A DNA stretch of 49,670 nt from Streptomyces thermodiastaticus (GTDB taxonomy: Bacteria; Actinomycetota; Actinomycetes; Streptomycetales; Streptomycetaceae). Shown here in pieces: positions 10,717 through 19,474 of this stretch. The stretch's first letter is position 1; each line of letters opens with the position of its first letter. The notes beneath the pieces are model-generated. The model made no database searches. It was given only the letters and a program-made list of their open reading frames with translations, and was not told where the DNA came from. The position numbers and the translations under genes are program-made. The DNA lies in NCBI RefSeq assembly GCF_014656135.1, contig NZ_BNBV01000019.1, forward strand, positions 80,019 to 129,688. Direction: 5' to 3'.

Positions 10717-11643
10717 CTATGCGGCCCGGGAGCCGGACGGGTCCTCCGGGGCCCGCCGGCCGGACGGCTGCTCGGCCGTCGCCGAACCGGTCAGGGTCTG
10801 CGCGGCGTGGGGCACCACCCGGATCAGCCGGAGCACGCCCCACACGATGAGCCCGGCCCCCACCAGCTCCGGCAGCAGCCACACGCCGAGGCGGACCTCC
10901 TCGCGGAACAGCAGGATGCCCAGCAGCAGGCTCACCGTCGCGTCGCCGATGGTCAGCGCCGGCTGCGAGGCCACCAGCGGCCCGGCCTGCAGGGCGTTCT
11001 CCAGCAGCAGCAGCGAGCCGACGCCGACGACCGCGAACCCGTAGGTCTGCCAGCCGGCGAGGAAGGCGTCGAACCCGTCGGCCTCCAGGGTGTGGCTCGC
11101 CGACTTCAGCATCGCGGCGGTGAGCGCGTTGCCGGTGGCGGCCGCCGCGGCCAGCACGGCGGCCCGCAGCAGCGGGGAACGCTCCGGCCGGGCCAGCACG
11201 ACGGCCCCGGCCATCACCCCCAGGCACACCACGAGCGCGGGCGTCCACCGCGCCATGGAGGCCTGCTCCTCCCCCGCGGACGGCGCGAAGGAGACCAGGA
11301 CCAGGGTGAGGCCGACGACCACGGCCGCCACCGCCCACCAGCCGGCGCCCGGCAGCCGGCGGTGCATCAGCGGCGCGGCGATCAGCAGGGCGAACGGCAG
11401 TTCCATCATGAACAGCGGCTGCACCAGCGTCAGCGGCCCGTTGACCAGGGCCAGCGCCTGGAACATGGCGGAGAGGATCACCCCGCAGATGCCGGCCAGC
11501 CAGACGGGGTGCCGGGCCAGGGCGGCCAGCAGCCCCAGACCGCCGCCGCGCGGAACGGCGGAGGCCGCCTTGCGCTGCAGGGCCGTGCCCAGAGCGTTGC
11601 TGGCGGCTCCCAGCACGGCGAACATCGCGGCCAACACGAACAC
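10717..11643 (-). CDS. DMT-superfamily (EamA/NIPA-like) membrane transporter
   Basis: About 308 residues with roughly nine to ten hydrophobic helices, for example FVLAAMFAVLGAASNALGTA, HPVWLAGICGVILSAMFQ, WWAVAAVVVGLTLVLVSF and LTIGDATVSLLLGILLF. The helix order, with the repeated pattern GPLTLVQPLFMMELPFALL and ASQPALTIGDATVSLLLGILLF, resembles the magnesium-transporter-like/EamA branch. The substrate is unknown. I place the start at GTG 11643, which puts the first helix at the N-terminus; longer in-frame starts up to 11709 exist. It diverges from the fprA-like gene. Confidence 0.8.
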   Translation of the reverse strand: MFVLAAMFAVLGAASNALGTALQRKAASAVPRGGGLGLLAALARHPVWLAGICGVILSAMFQALALVNGPLTLVQPLFMMELPFALLIAAPLMHRRLPGAGWWAVAAVVVGLTLVLVSFAPSAGEEQASMARWTPALVVCLGVMAGAVVLARPERSPLLRAAVLAAAAATGNALTAAMLKSASHTLEADGFDAFLAGWQTYGFAVVGVGSLLLLENALQAGPLVASQPALTIGDATVSLLLGILLFREEVRLGVWLLPELVGAGLIVWGVLRLIRVVPHAAQTLTGSATAEQPSGRRAPEDPSGSRAA

Positions 11644-11724
11644 AGGTCCACCATGCCCGACGATCCGCGTCCCGTCCTGCCCTGCCCGCCCGGGCCGCGC
11701 CGACGGCATCCCATAGATCCGGCT

Positions 11725-11736
11725 TATGACGTCATA
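11725..11736. promoter_or_regulatory. 12-bp perfect palindrome in divergent promoter region
   Basis: TATGACGTCATA is a perfect palindrome located between the DMT transporter and reductase genes, 20 bases from the putative iron box. The regulator is unknown. Confidence 0.4.
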
Positions 11737-11756
11737 GAGGGGACCCGCGTACCTAC

Positions 11757-11775
11757 TTAGGTTTGCCTCAGTTTA
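11757..11775 (+). promoter_or_regulatory. Possible iron box (DmdR/IdeR-type operator)
   Basis: TTAGGTTTGCCTCAGTTTA matches the DtxR-family consensus TTAGGTTAGGCTAACCTAA at 13 of 19 positions, with the left half almost intact. It lies 47 bases before the start of a ferredoxin/flavodoxin-NADP reductase gene, which is biologically sensible, but the right half is poor. Confidence 0.4.
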
Positions 11776-11821
11776 GGGTTGCCGACGAGTCGATCTGTCA
11801 CCGCTCGAAGGGAACCTGATC

Positions 11822-13186
11822 ATGCCCCGCCCCCTGCGGGTAGCCATCGTCGGAGCCGGCCCGGCCGGCATCTACGCCGCCGACGCCCTGCTCAAGTCCG
11901 GCGTGGCCACCGAGCCCGGCGTCTCCATCGACCTCTTCGAGCGGATGCCGGCCCCGTTCGGCCTCATCCGCTACGGCGTCGCTCCGGACCACCCGCGGAT
12001 CAAGGGCATCGTCACCGCGCTCCACCAGGTGCTCGACAAGCCGCAGATCCGGCTCTTCGGCAACGTCGACTACCCCTGCGACATCACCCTGGACGACCTG
12101 CGCGCGTTCTACGACGCGGTGATCTTCGCCACCGGCGCCATGGCCGACCGGGCGCTGCCCATACCCGGCATCGACCTCGACGGCTCCTACGGCGCGGCCG
12201 ACTTCGTCTCCTGGTACGACGGCCACCCCGATGTGCCGCGCACCTGGCCGCTGACCGCGGAGAAGGTCGCCGTGCTCGGCGTCGGCAACGTCGCCCTGGA
12301 CGTGGCGCGGATCCTGGCCAAGACCGCGGACGAGCTGCTGCCCACGGAGATCCCGCCGAACGTCTACGACGGGCTGAAGGCCAACCGCGCACGGGAGATC
12401 CACGTCTTCGGCCGGCGCGGCCCGGCGCAGGCGAAGTTCAGCCCGATGGAGCTGCGGGAACTGGACCACTCCCCGAACATCGAGGTCGTCGTCGACCCCG
12501 AGGACATCGACTACGACGAGGGCTCCGTCGCCACCCGGCGCGCCAACAAGCAGGCCGACATGGTCGCCAAGACGCTGGAGAACTGGGCGATCCGGGACGT
12601 CGGCGACCGTCCGCACAAGCTGTTCCTGCACTTCTTCGAGGCGCCGGCCGAGATCCTCGGCGAGGACGGCCGGGTCGTGGGCCTGCGCACCGAGCGCACC
12701 GCGCTCGACGGCACCGGCAACGTCAAGGGCACCGGCACCTTCACGGACTGGGACGTCACCGCGGTCTACCGCGCCGTCGGCTACCTCTCCGACCCGCTGC
12801 CGAAGCTGCCGTGGGACGCGGCGTCGGGCACGGTGCCGGACGAGGCCGGCCGGATCATCGCCGAGTCGGGCGAGCACGTGCAGTCGGCGTACGTCACCGG
12901 GTGGATCCGGCGCGGCCCGGTGGGCCTGATCGGCCACACCAAGGGCGACGCCAACGAGACGGTGGCCAGCCTGCTGGACGACTACGCCAACGGGCGGCTG
13001 CACACGCCCTCCTCGCCCGCTCCCGAGGCCGTCGACGCGTTCCTCGCCGAGCGCGACGTCCGCTTCACCACGTGGGAGGGCTGGTACCGGCTGGACGCGG
13101 CGGAGAGGGCGCTGGGCGAGCCGCAGGGCCGGGAGCGCGTGAAGATCGTCGAGCGGGAGGACATGCTCCGGGCCAGCGGAGCGTGA
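11822..13186 (+). CDS. fprA: Ferredoxin/adrenodoxin-type NADP+ reductase (FprA-like)
   Basis: A 454-residue flavoprotein that transfers electrons between NADPH and ferredoxin, usually to serve cytochromes P450 or iron metabolism. The FAD-binding GAGPAG is at residues 11-16, followed by ERMPAPFGLIRYGVAPDHP, typical of adrenodoxin reductases and mycobacterial FprA. The NADP site is VLGVGNVALDVARIL, and the C-terminal FAD contact is GWIRRGPVGLIGHTKGDA. The length is normal. The start is supported by GAAGGGA 6 bases upstream. A possible iron box lies upstream and tandem hairpins follow the stop. No ferredoxin or P450 gene is adjacent. Confidence 0.92.
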   Translation: MPRPLRVAIVGAGPAGIYAADALLKSGVATEPGVSIDLFERMPAPFGLIRYGVAPDHPRIKGIVTALHQVLDKPQIRLFGNVDYPCDITLDDLRAFYDAVIFATGAMADRALPIPGIDLDGSYGAADFVSWYDGHPDVPRTWPLTAEKVAVLGVGNVALDVARILAKTADELLPTEIPPNVYDGLKANRAREIHVFGRRGPAQAKFSPMELRELDHSPNIEVVVDPEDIDYDEGSVATRRANKQADMVAKTLENWAIRDVGDRPHKLFLHFFEAPAEILGEDGRVVGLRTERTALDGTGNVKGTGTFTDWDVTAVYRAVGYLSDPLPKLPWDAASGTVPDEAGRIIAESGEHVQSAYVTGWIRRGPVGLIGHTKGDANETVASLLDDYANGRLHTPSSPAPEAVDAFLAERDVRFTTWEGWYRLDAAERALGEPQGRERVKIVEREDMLRASGA

Positions 13187-13195
13187 CCGCTGACG

Positions 13196-13264
13196 CTTCC
13201 GGCCGGCTGCGGCCGGAAGCGGCCGGACTCCCGGCCGGCCGGGTGTGTCCCGGGCCGGCCGGGA
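13196..13264 (+). terminator. Tandem terminator hairpins after fprA
   Basis: Two stems: CTTCCGGCC/GGCCGGAAG at 13196-13219 and TCCCGGCCGGCC/GGCCGGCCGGGA at 13229-13264. The rest of the 13187-13520 interval shows nothing further that I can assign. Confidence 0.75.
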
Positions 13265-13520
13265 CCTCCGGCAGCGCGTCGGCGGCCCGGTGCACACCCT
13301 GCCGCCGCCAGGCTCCGCGCGATCGTGACGTGTGGGGCTCGGGTTGCGGATGCGGCCGTTGAGGCGTTCCGTCGAAGGAGGAATGTCCGGGTGCCACGGC
13401 ATCCGGCGGACCCGTGGGGACGACGGCTCCGGCACATCTGGAACGGCCGGCGGTCCGGGAACGCTTCCTGTACCGGGTGCACTGCCCGGCCCGGGCGCAC
13501 CGGCGGACCGGAGGTGGCTG

Positions 13521-13799
13521 ATGACGACGTACGAGTACTCCTGCGCCCGCTGCGGCCGGTTCGAGAAGCAGCTCGCGATGGGAAGCGCCCCCGGCACCCA
13601 TGCCTGCCCGGCCTGCGGCGGCGAGGCCCGGCGCGTCTACTCGCCGCCGGGTGTGACCCGTGTGCCGGCCTCGGTCGCCGTGTTGCGTGAGCGCGAAGAG
13701 CGCAGCCGTGAGGCACCGGAGGTGGTGCGCCGGGGGAAGGCGACCTCACACCCGTCCCGGCCCGCGCATCCTGCCCTGGCACGCCTGCCGCGGCCTTGA
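13521..13799 (+). CDS. fmdB: FmdB-family zinc-ribbon protein
   Basis: A 92-residue protein starting MTTYEYSCARCGRFEKQLAM and continuing with CPACGGEARRVYSPPG: two CxxC pairs forming a zinc ribbon, then a charged tail. FmdB proteins are encoded beside formamidase (fmdA) and have been proposed to regulate it. Here fmdA starts 151 bases downstream on the same strand, so the pairing is classical. The ATG at 13521 follows GGAGGTGG. Confidence 0.88.
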   Translation: MTTYEYSCARCGRFEKQLAMGSAPGTHACPACGGEARRVYSPPGVTRVPASVAVLREREERSREAPEVVRRGKATSHPSRPAHPALARLPRP

Positions 13800-13950
13800 A
13801 TCCCCCCGTCGGGCCCAGGCGGCCCCGGGGGCGTCCCGTCCTCCGCACGCCGCGAACACCGCGGCCGCCCACGGGGGCTGACGCGCCTCGGGCCGTGGCA
13901 CCGCCCCCGTCCGGCAGCCGGAGCGCGCGCCGTCACGAAAGGCAGCTGTC

Positions 13951-15201
13951 ATGCCAGAAGTCATCTTCAGCGTCGACCAGTCGAAGTCCATGCACGACCA
14001 GGACGTTCCCGGGCACAACAGGTGGCATCCCGACGTGCCCGTGGTCGCCACGGTCCGGCCGGGCGACGAGTTCCGTCTGGAGACGCGGGACTGGACCGAC
14101 GCGCAGATCGGCAACAACGACTCCGCCGACGACGTGCGGGACGTCGACCTCACCCATGCTCATATGCTCAGCGGGCCCATCGGCGTCGAGGGCGCGGAGC
14201 CCGGGGACCTCCTCGTCGTGGACATCCTCGACATCGGCCCCGTCCCCCAGCAGGCCGGCCCCGCCCCGGGGCAGGGCTGGGGGTACACGGGCATCTTCGC
14301 CAGGAACAACGCCGGCGGTTTCCTCACCGACTCCTTCCCGGACGCGTACAAGGCGGTCTGGGACATGCACGGCCAGCAGGCGACCTCCCGTCACCTGCCC
14401 GGCGTCCGCTACACCGGTATCGCCCACCCCGGACTCATCGGCACCGCTCCGTCCGAGGAGCTGCTCGCCCGGTGGAACCGCCGCGAACAGGCGCTGATCG
14501 ACACCGACCCCGGACGTGTCCCTCCCCTGGGTCTGCCGCCGACGGCCGATCACGCACTCGCCGGCACGGCCACCGGAGAGACGGCACGGCGCATCCGCGC
14601 GGAAGGCGCCCGCACCGTGCCCGGGCGGGAGAACGGCGGCAACCAGGACATCAAGAACTTCACACGCGGGGGCAGGGTGTTCTTCCCCGTCTACGTCCCG
14701 CAGGCCAAACTGTCGGCCGGCGACCTCCACTTCAGCCAGGGCGACGGGGAGATCACCTTCTGCGGCGCCATCGAGATGGGCGGCTTCATCGACCTCCATG
14801 TGGACCTGATCAAGGGCGGCATGGAGACGTACGGCATCTCCACCAACCCGGTGTTCATGCCGGGCAATGTCGAGCCCCGGTACACGGAGTTCATGAGCTT
14901 CGTCGGTGTCTGTGTCGACCACGACACCGACACCAACCACTACCTGGACGCGACGCTGGCCTACCGCCGGGCCTGCCTCAACGCCATCGCGTACTTCACG
15001 AAGTTCGGCTACTCCGGCGAGCAGGTGTACCTGCTGCTCGGTTCCGCCCCGGTGGAGGGACGCATCAGCGGCATCGTCGACATCCCCAACGCCTGCTGCA
15101 CCCTCTACGTCCCCACCCAGATCTTCGACTTCGACGTCCGCCCCTCGGCACAGGGCCCGCGGGCCGCCGACCGGGGCAGGTGCGCCGTGACCTCGGGGTG
15201 A
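13951..15201 (+). CDS. fmdA: Formamidase/acetamidase (FmdA/AmdA family)
   Basis: A 416-residue cytoplasmic amidase that hydrolyses formamide or short amides to the acid and ammonia. Family landmarks run in order: MPEVIFSVDQSKSM, WHPDVPVVATVRPGDEFRLET, DLTHAHMLSGPIGVEGAEPGD, GVRYTGIAHPGLIGTAPS, NGGNQDIKNFTRGGRVFFPV, LSAGDLHFSQGDGEITFCGA and YLDATLAYRRACLNAI. The length is normal for formamidases. The start is preceded by AAAGG. It is coupled in context to fmdB and ends at a strong terminator. No amide or urea transporter gene is adjacent. Confidence 0.94.
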   Translation: MPEVIFSVDQSKSMHDQDVPGHNRWHPDVPVVATVRPGDEFRLETRDWTDAQIGNNDSADDVRDVDLTHAHMLSGPIGVEGAEPGDLLVVDILDIGPVPQQAGPAPGQGWGYTGIFARNNAGGFLTDSFPDAYKAVWDMHGQQATSRHLPGVRYTGIAHPGLIGTAPSEELLARWNRREQALIDTDPGRVPPLGLPPTADHALAGTATGETARRIRAEGARTVPGRENGGNQDIKNFTRGGRVFFPVYVPQAKLSAGDLHFSQGDGEITFCGAIEMGGFIDLHVDLIKGGMETYGISTNPVFMPGNVEPRYTEFMSFVGVCVDHDTDTNHYLDATLAYRRACLNAIAYFTKFGYSGEQVYLLLGSAPVEGRISGIVDIPNACCTLYVPTQIFDFDVRPSAQGPRAADRGRCAVTSG

Positions 15202-15266
15202 CGGCCGAGGGGGCCCGGCGGAGGCCGGAGCGGATGCTGCGGTCGCGGCACGGCGCGCCGCTGCCG

Positions 15267-15302
15267 GGCCCCGACCGGTCCTCGCAGACCGGTGACGGGG
15301 CC
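15267..15302. terminator. Bidirectional terminator after formamidase
   Basis: A 14-bp stem, GGCCCCG plus ACCGGTC, pairs with GACCGGT and CGGGGCC, with a 2-base bulge and a 6-base loop. It lies between the convergent formamidase and peptidase genes. Confidence 0.75.
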
Positions 15303-15344
15303 CCGCAGGGCTGCCGCACCCGAGGCAGGTGCGTGCACAACGCG

Positions 15345-16091
15345 TCAGATCGTGCCGTCCTGCCACCACCAGGCCCGGCCGAGATCGGCCCGGCTGTCCA
15401 CGTGCTGGTGGTCCGCGGTGTACGTCTCCAGGCCGGAGAAGCCGCAGGTCTCGGCCTTCTGATAGACGGTCCGGTTGGACACGCCGGGCACGCTGAGGTC
15501 GGCCGCGGTGCCGTAGAGGTGCATGCTGTCGGACGCGCCGCCGACCTCGGCGTTGTGCGCGATGCTGCGGAAGCCGGAGTTGATGGTGATGGGCACGTTG
15601 CCGAGCTTCTTGCGCAGGGCCTCCAGCTTGTACATCGCGCGCCGGACGTTCTCCTTGGTCGCGGCGGCGCTGAGCTTGCCGCCGGAGAAGGTGCCGCTGA
15701 CCCGGTCGGTGAACTCGCTGAAGTCGAAGTGCACGGTGGAGCCGTCCGCCTGTTCCAGGGCGTTGAGCTGCGCCTGGGTCGCGGGACCGGCGATGCCGTC
15801 GGCGTCGAGCCCGTAGGCCGCCTGGAACCGGCGCACCGCGGCGCCGGTGGCCGGGCCGAAGTCTCCGTCGACGGCGACGATGCTGTGGCTCGGGCTGTCG
15901 GCGGCCCAGCCCGCGACTCTGATCTGCAGTTCGGTCACGTCCGCGCCGGTCGCCCCTTGGCTGAGCGTGCGCGACCAGGGGTAGGCCTGCGCGGCTCCCG
16001 TGAGGAGCGTCGGGACGAGCACGGCGCCGGCGCCGGCGGCCAGCGCTCCCCGGAGGACGGTACGGCGGTCGGCGAAGCGGGACGATGTCAT
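15345..16091 (-). CDS. Tat-exported peptidoglycan-binding M15-type D-Ala-D-Ala carboxypeptidase
   Basis: A 248-residue secreted wall enzyme. The N-terminus carries a twin-arginine signal (RRTVLRGALAAGAGAVL, with likely cleavage after AQA at about residue 36). A peptidoglycan-binding domain follows (about 42-110, VTELQIRVAGW and VDGDFGPATGAAVRRFQ). The C-terminal zinc peptidase domain shows SGFRSIAHNAEVGG, the metal motif SMHLYGTAADLSVPG and the final HQHVDSR. It probably trims stem peptides or hydrolyses peptidoglycan. The family is sometimes riboswitch- or development-controlled; the long leader (about 300 bases to the chaplin gene) has a small GCCTGCG/CGCAGGC hairpin but no riboswitch I can recognise. 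Confidence 0.9.
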   Translation of the reverse strand: MTSSRFADRRTVLRGALAAGAGAVLVPTLLTGAAQAYPWSRTLSQGATGADVTELQIRVAGWAADSPSHSIVAVDGDFGPATGAAVRRFQAAYGLDADGIAGPATQAQLNALEQADGSTVHFDFSEFTDRVSGTFSGGKLSAAATKENVRRAMYKLEALRKKLGNVPITINSGFRSIAHNAEVGGASDSMHLYGTAADLSVPGVSNRTVYQKAETCGFSGLETYTADHQHVDSRADLGRAWWWQDGTI

Positions 16092-16338
16092 CGGCGGCCT
16101 TTCACGCAGGGGCCGTCACGTGCCTGCGCGCACGCAGGCGACGCGAGCGGCCCGTCGGGTTCGGGTACGGACCGGATCCGTGTCGGGCTCGAGCCGCACC
16201 AGTGTCATGCACATGTACGCCGAGGGGAAGAGGCACACGGGTCGCACGAGTACCCCTCGTGGGGTCCGCCGCGACGGTGCCGTACCGGCTCGCCGGCACC
16301 GTCGGTCAGGGCCCCGCGTCCGCAGCGGCCCCGGACGC
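16092..16338. other. Leader region upstream of the M15 peptidase
   Basis: No gene. It holds a 7-bp hairpin GCCTGCG/CGCAGGC at 16122-16139 (17-30 bases before the RBS region of the peptidase mRNA) and CACGAG/CTCGTG around 16245-16261. GGGTAC motifs occur on both strands without suitable -35 elements. Confidence 0.4.
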
Positions 16339-16376
16339 GGACGAGCCGCGCCCCGCTCGCAGGGCGCGGCTCGTCC
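16339..16376 (-). terminator. Chaplin gene terminator
   Basis: A perfect 15-bp stem (GGACGAGCCGCGCCC and its complement) with an 8-base loop, starting 18 bases after the chaplin stop. Confidence 0.8.
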
Positions 16377-16394
16377 GGGAGCCGGGCGCCGGCG

Positions 16395-16628
16395 CTACTT
16401 GTTCGCGCACGCGTTCCCGACGGCCGGGTTGAGCAGACCGATCACGTTGATCGAGTTGCCGCACACGTTCAGGTCGAGGTCGAGGGGGATCGTGATGGCG
16501 TTGCCGGAGAGCAGCCCGGGGCTGTTGCTCGTCGAGGCGCTGCCGGTGGCGTCGGCCGCGGCCGTCCCCGCGCACGTCATCAGAGCGGCACCGGCAAGAA
16601 CGGCGGCGGCCGTCATGCGGATCCTCAT
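16395..16628 (-). CDS. Short chaplin (surface amyloid protein)
   Basis: A 77-residue secreted protein. The signal peptide is MRIRMTAAAVLAGAALMTCA ending GTAAADA at about residue 26, and the mature part of about 50 residues is a single chaplin domain: SPGLLSGNAITIPLD, VNVCGNSINVIG in the form LNVCGNSINVIGLLNPAVGN, then ACANK. The two cysteines and the GN/CGN repeats are those of the short chaplins (ChpD-H type), which form the rodlet amyloid on aerial hyphae. No LAXTG sorting signal is present, so it is not a long chaplin. AGGAG precedes the start. An 8-bp palindrome GCACGTGC at 16653-16660 lies just upstream. Confidence 0.93.
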   Translation of the reverse strand: MRIRMTAAAVLAGAALMTCAGTAAADATGSASTSNSPGLLSGNAITIPLDLDLNVCGNSINVIGLLNPAVGNACANK

Positions 16629-16891
16629 GAAGCACTCCTGTCGCTTGAAGTAGCACGTGCCTACACAGTGATCCGGTCCGGCACCGGGGAACAGCATCGC
16701 AGGGCCGAACGGAGCAGCGATCTCAGCCTCACCGGGAGACAGGTACAGCCGAACGGTGGCAGCGGGCCGCACCGGCGGCCGGGCGCGCCCGGCCCGGGGC
16801 GTCCTCCCCCTACGGCCCGCCCTGTGGACAGGACATGATCCGCTGCGGCGATACTGGAAGCCGCACGCCGTCCCTGCTCGCAGATTGGCCC

Positions 16892-18211
16892 ATGTCGAAC
16901 TCTGCCACCTCCCGTCCCGCGGCCCCGCCCACGGTCTGGTCGGCCCGCGGCCGTCACACCGGTCCCGCCGCGGCGGACGCCGTGCGGCGCCACCTGGAGC
17001 ACCTCACGGCCGACGGCACCCTGCACAGCCACCTCGAACCGGAGGACGTCGACCGGTCGCGCGAGCATGTCTTCGAGGCCCGCTGGCCGGCGCCCGGCGA
17101 GGTGACCGTGCGGGCCCGGCTGGCCCTGACGCCGGTGCGCGGCGGGCACCAGCAGTGGCTGCTGACGGCGGAGGCGGAGGCACCCTGGGATCCGCGGTGG
17201 CCGTCCCCGGCGACGATGTTCTGGCCGCGGGAGCAGGCCGCCGACTGGGCCAACGAGGCCGGCACCGGGCTGCGGCTGGGCGATGTCAACCCGCTGCCCG
17301 AGGACGACAAGGACCTGCGGCGGATCCTGCGGCACGCGGTACGGGACCCGTGGTGCGTGCACGTGGTCGTGCACGAGGCCATGACGCCGGACGAGCGCGG
17401 CCTGGCCTGCGTGCTGCGGTCGCTGCCGGAGAGCCTGCGGCACCGGGTCGTGGAGCACCGCGCCGCCCCGCACCGGTTCCGGGCGGTGAACTGGGTGCTG
17501 GACGACTTCGACATCCGGGTGCCCCGCGGAGGTGCCGTGGTCCTGCCCGGCAGTCCGCCGCCGGCCGGGTACGACCGGGAGGCCTTCTTGGTGCGCAGCG
17601 TGTTCCTGGACGGCAGCGAGCCGGCGGAGCTGCTGGACGCCGTCACCCGCTTCGCCGCGCTTCCCCGGCCGCTGCCGCCGGACGGCGAGCAGGCCCTGAC
17701 CGCGCTGCGCGAGCAGTGGCACCTGCGGACCGTCGAGGAGGAGCTGGCCCGCGCCCGTGAGCTGGTCGCCATGTACGCCGAGGCGCTGGAGGCGATGACG
17801 CGCTCCCGGGACCTGTACCGGGAGGCCGCCGAGCGGGCCAACGAGGCGCTGGCCGCCTACCGCGAGGCCGAGGAGTCCGGCACGCTCACGGTCAGGAGGC
17901 CGGGGCGGCCCGCCGCGGGATCGCCGTTCCAGCAGTTGGCGCGCGGGCTGGGACGGCTGAAGGAGACCGCTCTCTCGCTCCGTCCGGGTGGCACGGCCGA
18001 GCCGGCGCCGTCGGACAGCGCACCGGCGCCCGCAGCGCCGCCGGTTCCTCAGGAGAGGACTCCCGCGGACGGCTCGGAGGGCTCCGCGGCCCCGCAGGCC
18101 GCCCCGCCCGCGGACGCCCCGCCCGCGGACGCCGCGCCCTCTCAGGACGCCGCTCCCCCGCAGGGCGCCGCAGACCCGCAGGACGGCGATCCGCCCCGGA
18201 CGCAGAGCTGA
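16892..18211 (+). CDS. Unknown actinobacterial protein with coiled coil and Pro/Ala-rich tail
   Basis: About 439 residues (458 if ATG 16835 is used). I do not recognise a named domain. Residues about 20-250 look globular and soluble, with WPREQAADWANEAGTGLRLGDVN and DPWCVHVVVHEAMTPDERG. Residues about 265-320 form a charged helix/coiled coil (VEEELARARELVAMYAEALE). The last about 100 residues are low complexity, rich in Ala, Pro, Asp and Gln, including a repeated ADAPP unit. There is no signal peptide or membrane segment. The start is uncertain because neither ATG has a good ribosome-binding site. It diverges from the chaplin gene and may share its control region. Confidence 0.7.
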   Translation: MSNSATSRPAAPPTVWSARGRHTGPAAADAVRRHLEHLTADGTLHSHLEPEDVDRSREHVFEARWPAPGEVTVRARLALTPVRGGHQQWLLTAEAEAPWDPRWPSPATMFWPREQAADWANEAGTGLRLGDVNPLPEDDKDLRRILRHAVRDPWCVHVVVHEAMTPDERGLACVLRSLPESLRHRVVEHRAAPHRFRAVNWVLDDFDIRVPRGGAVVLPGSPPPAGYDREAFLVRSVFLDGSEPAELLDAVTRFAALPRPLPPDGEQALTALREQWHLRTVEEELARARELVAMYAEALEAMTRSRDLYREAAERANEALAAYREAEESGTLTVRRPGRPAAGSPFQQLARGLGRLKETALSLRPGGTAEPAPSDSAPAPAAPPVPQERTPADGSEGSAAPQAAPPADAPPADAAPSQDAAPPQGAADPQDGDPPRTQS

Positions 18212-18419
18212 CCCGAGGGCGGTCCGCAGACCGGGCCGGCGTCCTCGCGGGGAGCCGGCCGGGGCGCGGCACTCAGACGGCCGCGGCGCCGACCGGAAGG
18301 CCGGAGGGCGAGGACCGGCAGGACGGCCCTCCGCGTTCCCGCGCCGCGGCAGGTGTCGGCCGCCGCAGGGTGGATACGCGGCGGGGACCGGCACGGCCGT
18401 CCGGAAGGACATCCACGTC

Positions 18420-18998
18420 ATGGTCAGCGACACCATGCACGACGGCACGGCGCGGGCGGCGGGCACGGCACCGTCGGCGGCGTTCCGCTCCGCGACCACG
18501 CTCCGCGTCAACGGCGAGCCGCGCACCCTGGTCGTGGACAACCGACGCGTCCTGCTGGACGTGCTGCGCGAGGACCTGGATCTCACCGGGGCGAAGAAGG
18601 GCTGCGACCACGGCCAGTGCGGGGCCTGCACGGTCCTCGTCGACGGACGCCGGGTCAACAGCTGCCTGCTGCTCGCCGTCGCCCTGGACGGCTGCGAGGT
18701 GACGACCGTCGAAGGACTTGCCGGTGACGGTGAGGAGCTGCACCCGCTGCAGCAGGCGTTCCTCGACCGGGACGCGTTCCAGTGCGGCTACTGCACTCCG
18801 GGGCAGCTGTGCTCCGCCGTGGGCGCCCTGGCCGAGGCCGCGGCCGGCCATCCCTCGCCGGTGACCGATCCGGCGGCGCCTTCCGGGCGGCCGGTGGCCC
18901 TCGACGCGGACGAGATCCGCGAGCGGCTCAGCGGCAATCTGTGCCGGTGCGGCGCCTATCCGCGCATCGTCGAGGCAGTGGAGGACGTGGCGCGGTGA
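18420..18998 (+). CDS. [2Fe-2S] subunit of a xanthine/aldehyde dehydrogenase (YagT/PaoA type)
   Basis: A 192-residue iron-sulfur subunit. The plant-type cluster ligands are GCDHGQCGACTVLVDG followed by NSC (C-x4-C-x2-C-x11-C), and the second cluster ligands are CGYCTPGQ and CRCG. This subunit passes electrons from the molybdenum subunit to FAD. The start at 18420 follows GGAAGGA. The stop overlaps the GTG of the FAD subunit (GTGA), as in intact operons. Because both downstream partner genes are truncated by a deletion, the protein is probably an orphan with no working enzyme, although its own reading frame is intact. Confidence 0.92.
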   Translation: MVSDTMHDGTARAAGTAPSAAFRSATTLRVNGEPRTLVVDNRRVLLDVLREDLDLTGAKKGCDHGQCGACTVLVDGRRVNSCLLLAVALDGCEVTTVEGLAGDGEELHPLQQAFLDRDAFQCGYCTPGQLCSAVGALAEAAAGHPSPVTDPAAPSGRPVALDADEIRERLSGNLCRCGAYPRIVEAVEDVAR

Positions 18999-19474
18999 AA
19001 GCGTTCGCGTACGTCCGCGCGGGCACCGTCGAGGAGGCGGCCGAGGTCTTCGCCGCGCGCCCCGGGGCGCGCCATCCGGCGGGCGGCACCAACCTGGTGG
19101 ACCTTATGAAGCTCGGGGTGGAGCAGCCCTCCGCCCTGATCGACGTGGGCCGGCTGCCGCTGGACCGCGTCGAGGAGCTGCCCGGCGGTGCGCTGCGGGT
19201 GGGGGCCATGGTGCGCAACAGCGACCTGGCGGCCCATCCGCTGGTGCGCGGCCGTCACCCGGCGCTGTCGCAGGCGCTGCTCGCGGGCGCCTCCGGCCAG
19301 TTGCGCAACGCGGCCACCACGGCCGGGAACCTGCTGCAGCGCACCCGCTGCCCGTATGTCCAGGACGTGGACAAGCCGTGCAACAAACGGCAGCCGGGCA
19401 GCGGCTGCGGCGCGCTGGCGGGCGTGCACCGCGACCACGCGGTCCTCGGCTATTCCGAGCAGTGCATCGCCGCC
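18995..19474 (+). pseudogene. FAD-binding subunit of aldehyde/xanthine dehydrogenase, 3' half deleted
   Basis: From GTG 18995 the reading is a good PaoB/YagS-type subunit: KAFAYVRAGTVEEAAEVF, the FAD motif HPAGGTNLVDLMKLG, GQLRNAATTAGNLLQRTRCP and the extra [4Fe-4S] loop CNKRQPGSGC, up to YSEQCIA at about 19471. Family likeness stops there after about 160 of the usual 330 residues. The frame stays open to 19975 (326 residues in total) only because it reads the neighbouring molybdenum-subunit DNA in the wrong frame, giving an Arg/Gly-rich nonsense tail. The C-terminal substrate-proximal domain is lost, so the product should not work. Confidence 0.85.

Noticed and set aside
16163..16168. GGGTAC between peptidase and chaplin genes
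   Set aside because: It is on the strand opposite to both neighbours and has no -35 element.
18101..18150. Short tandem repeat in the 3' part of the unknown gene
   Set aside because: It encodes the low-complexity Ala/Pro/Asp tail (ADAPP units) and is ordinary coding repetition, not a mobile or regulatory repeat.
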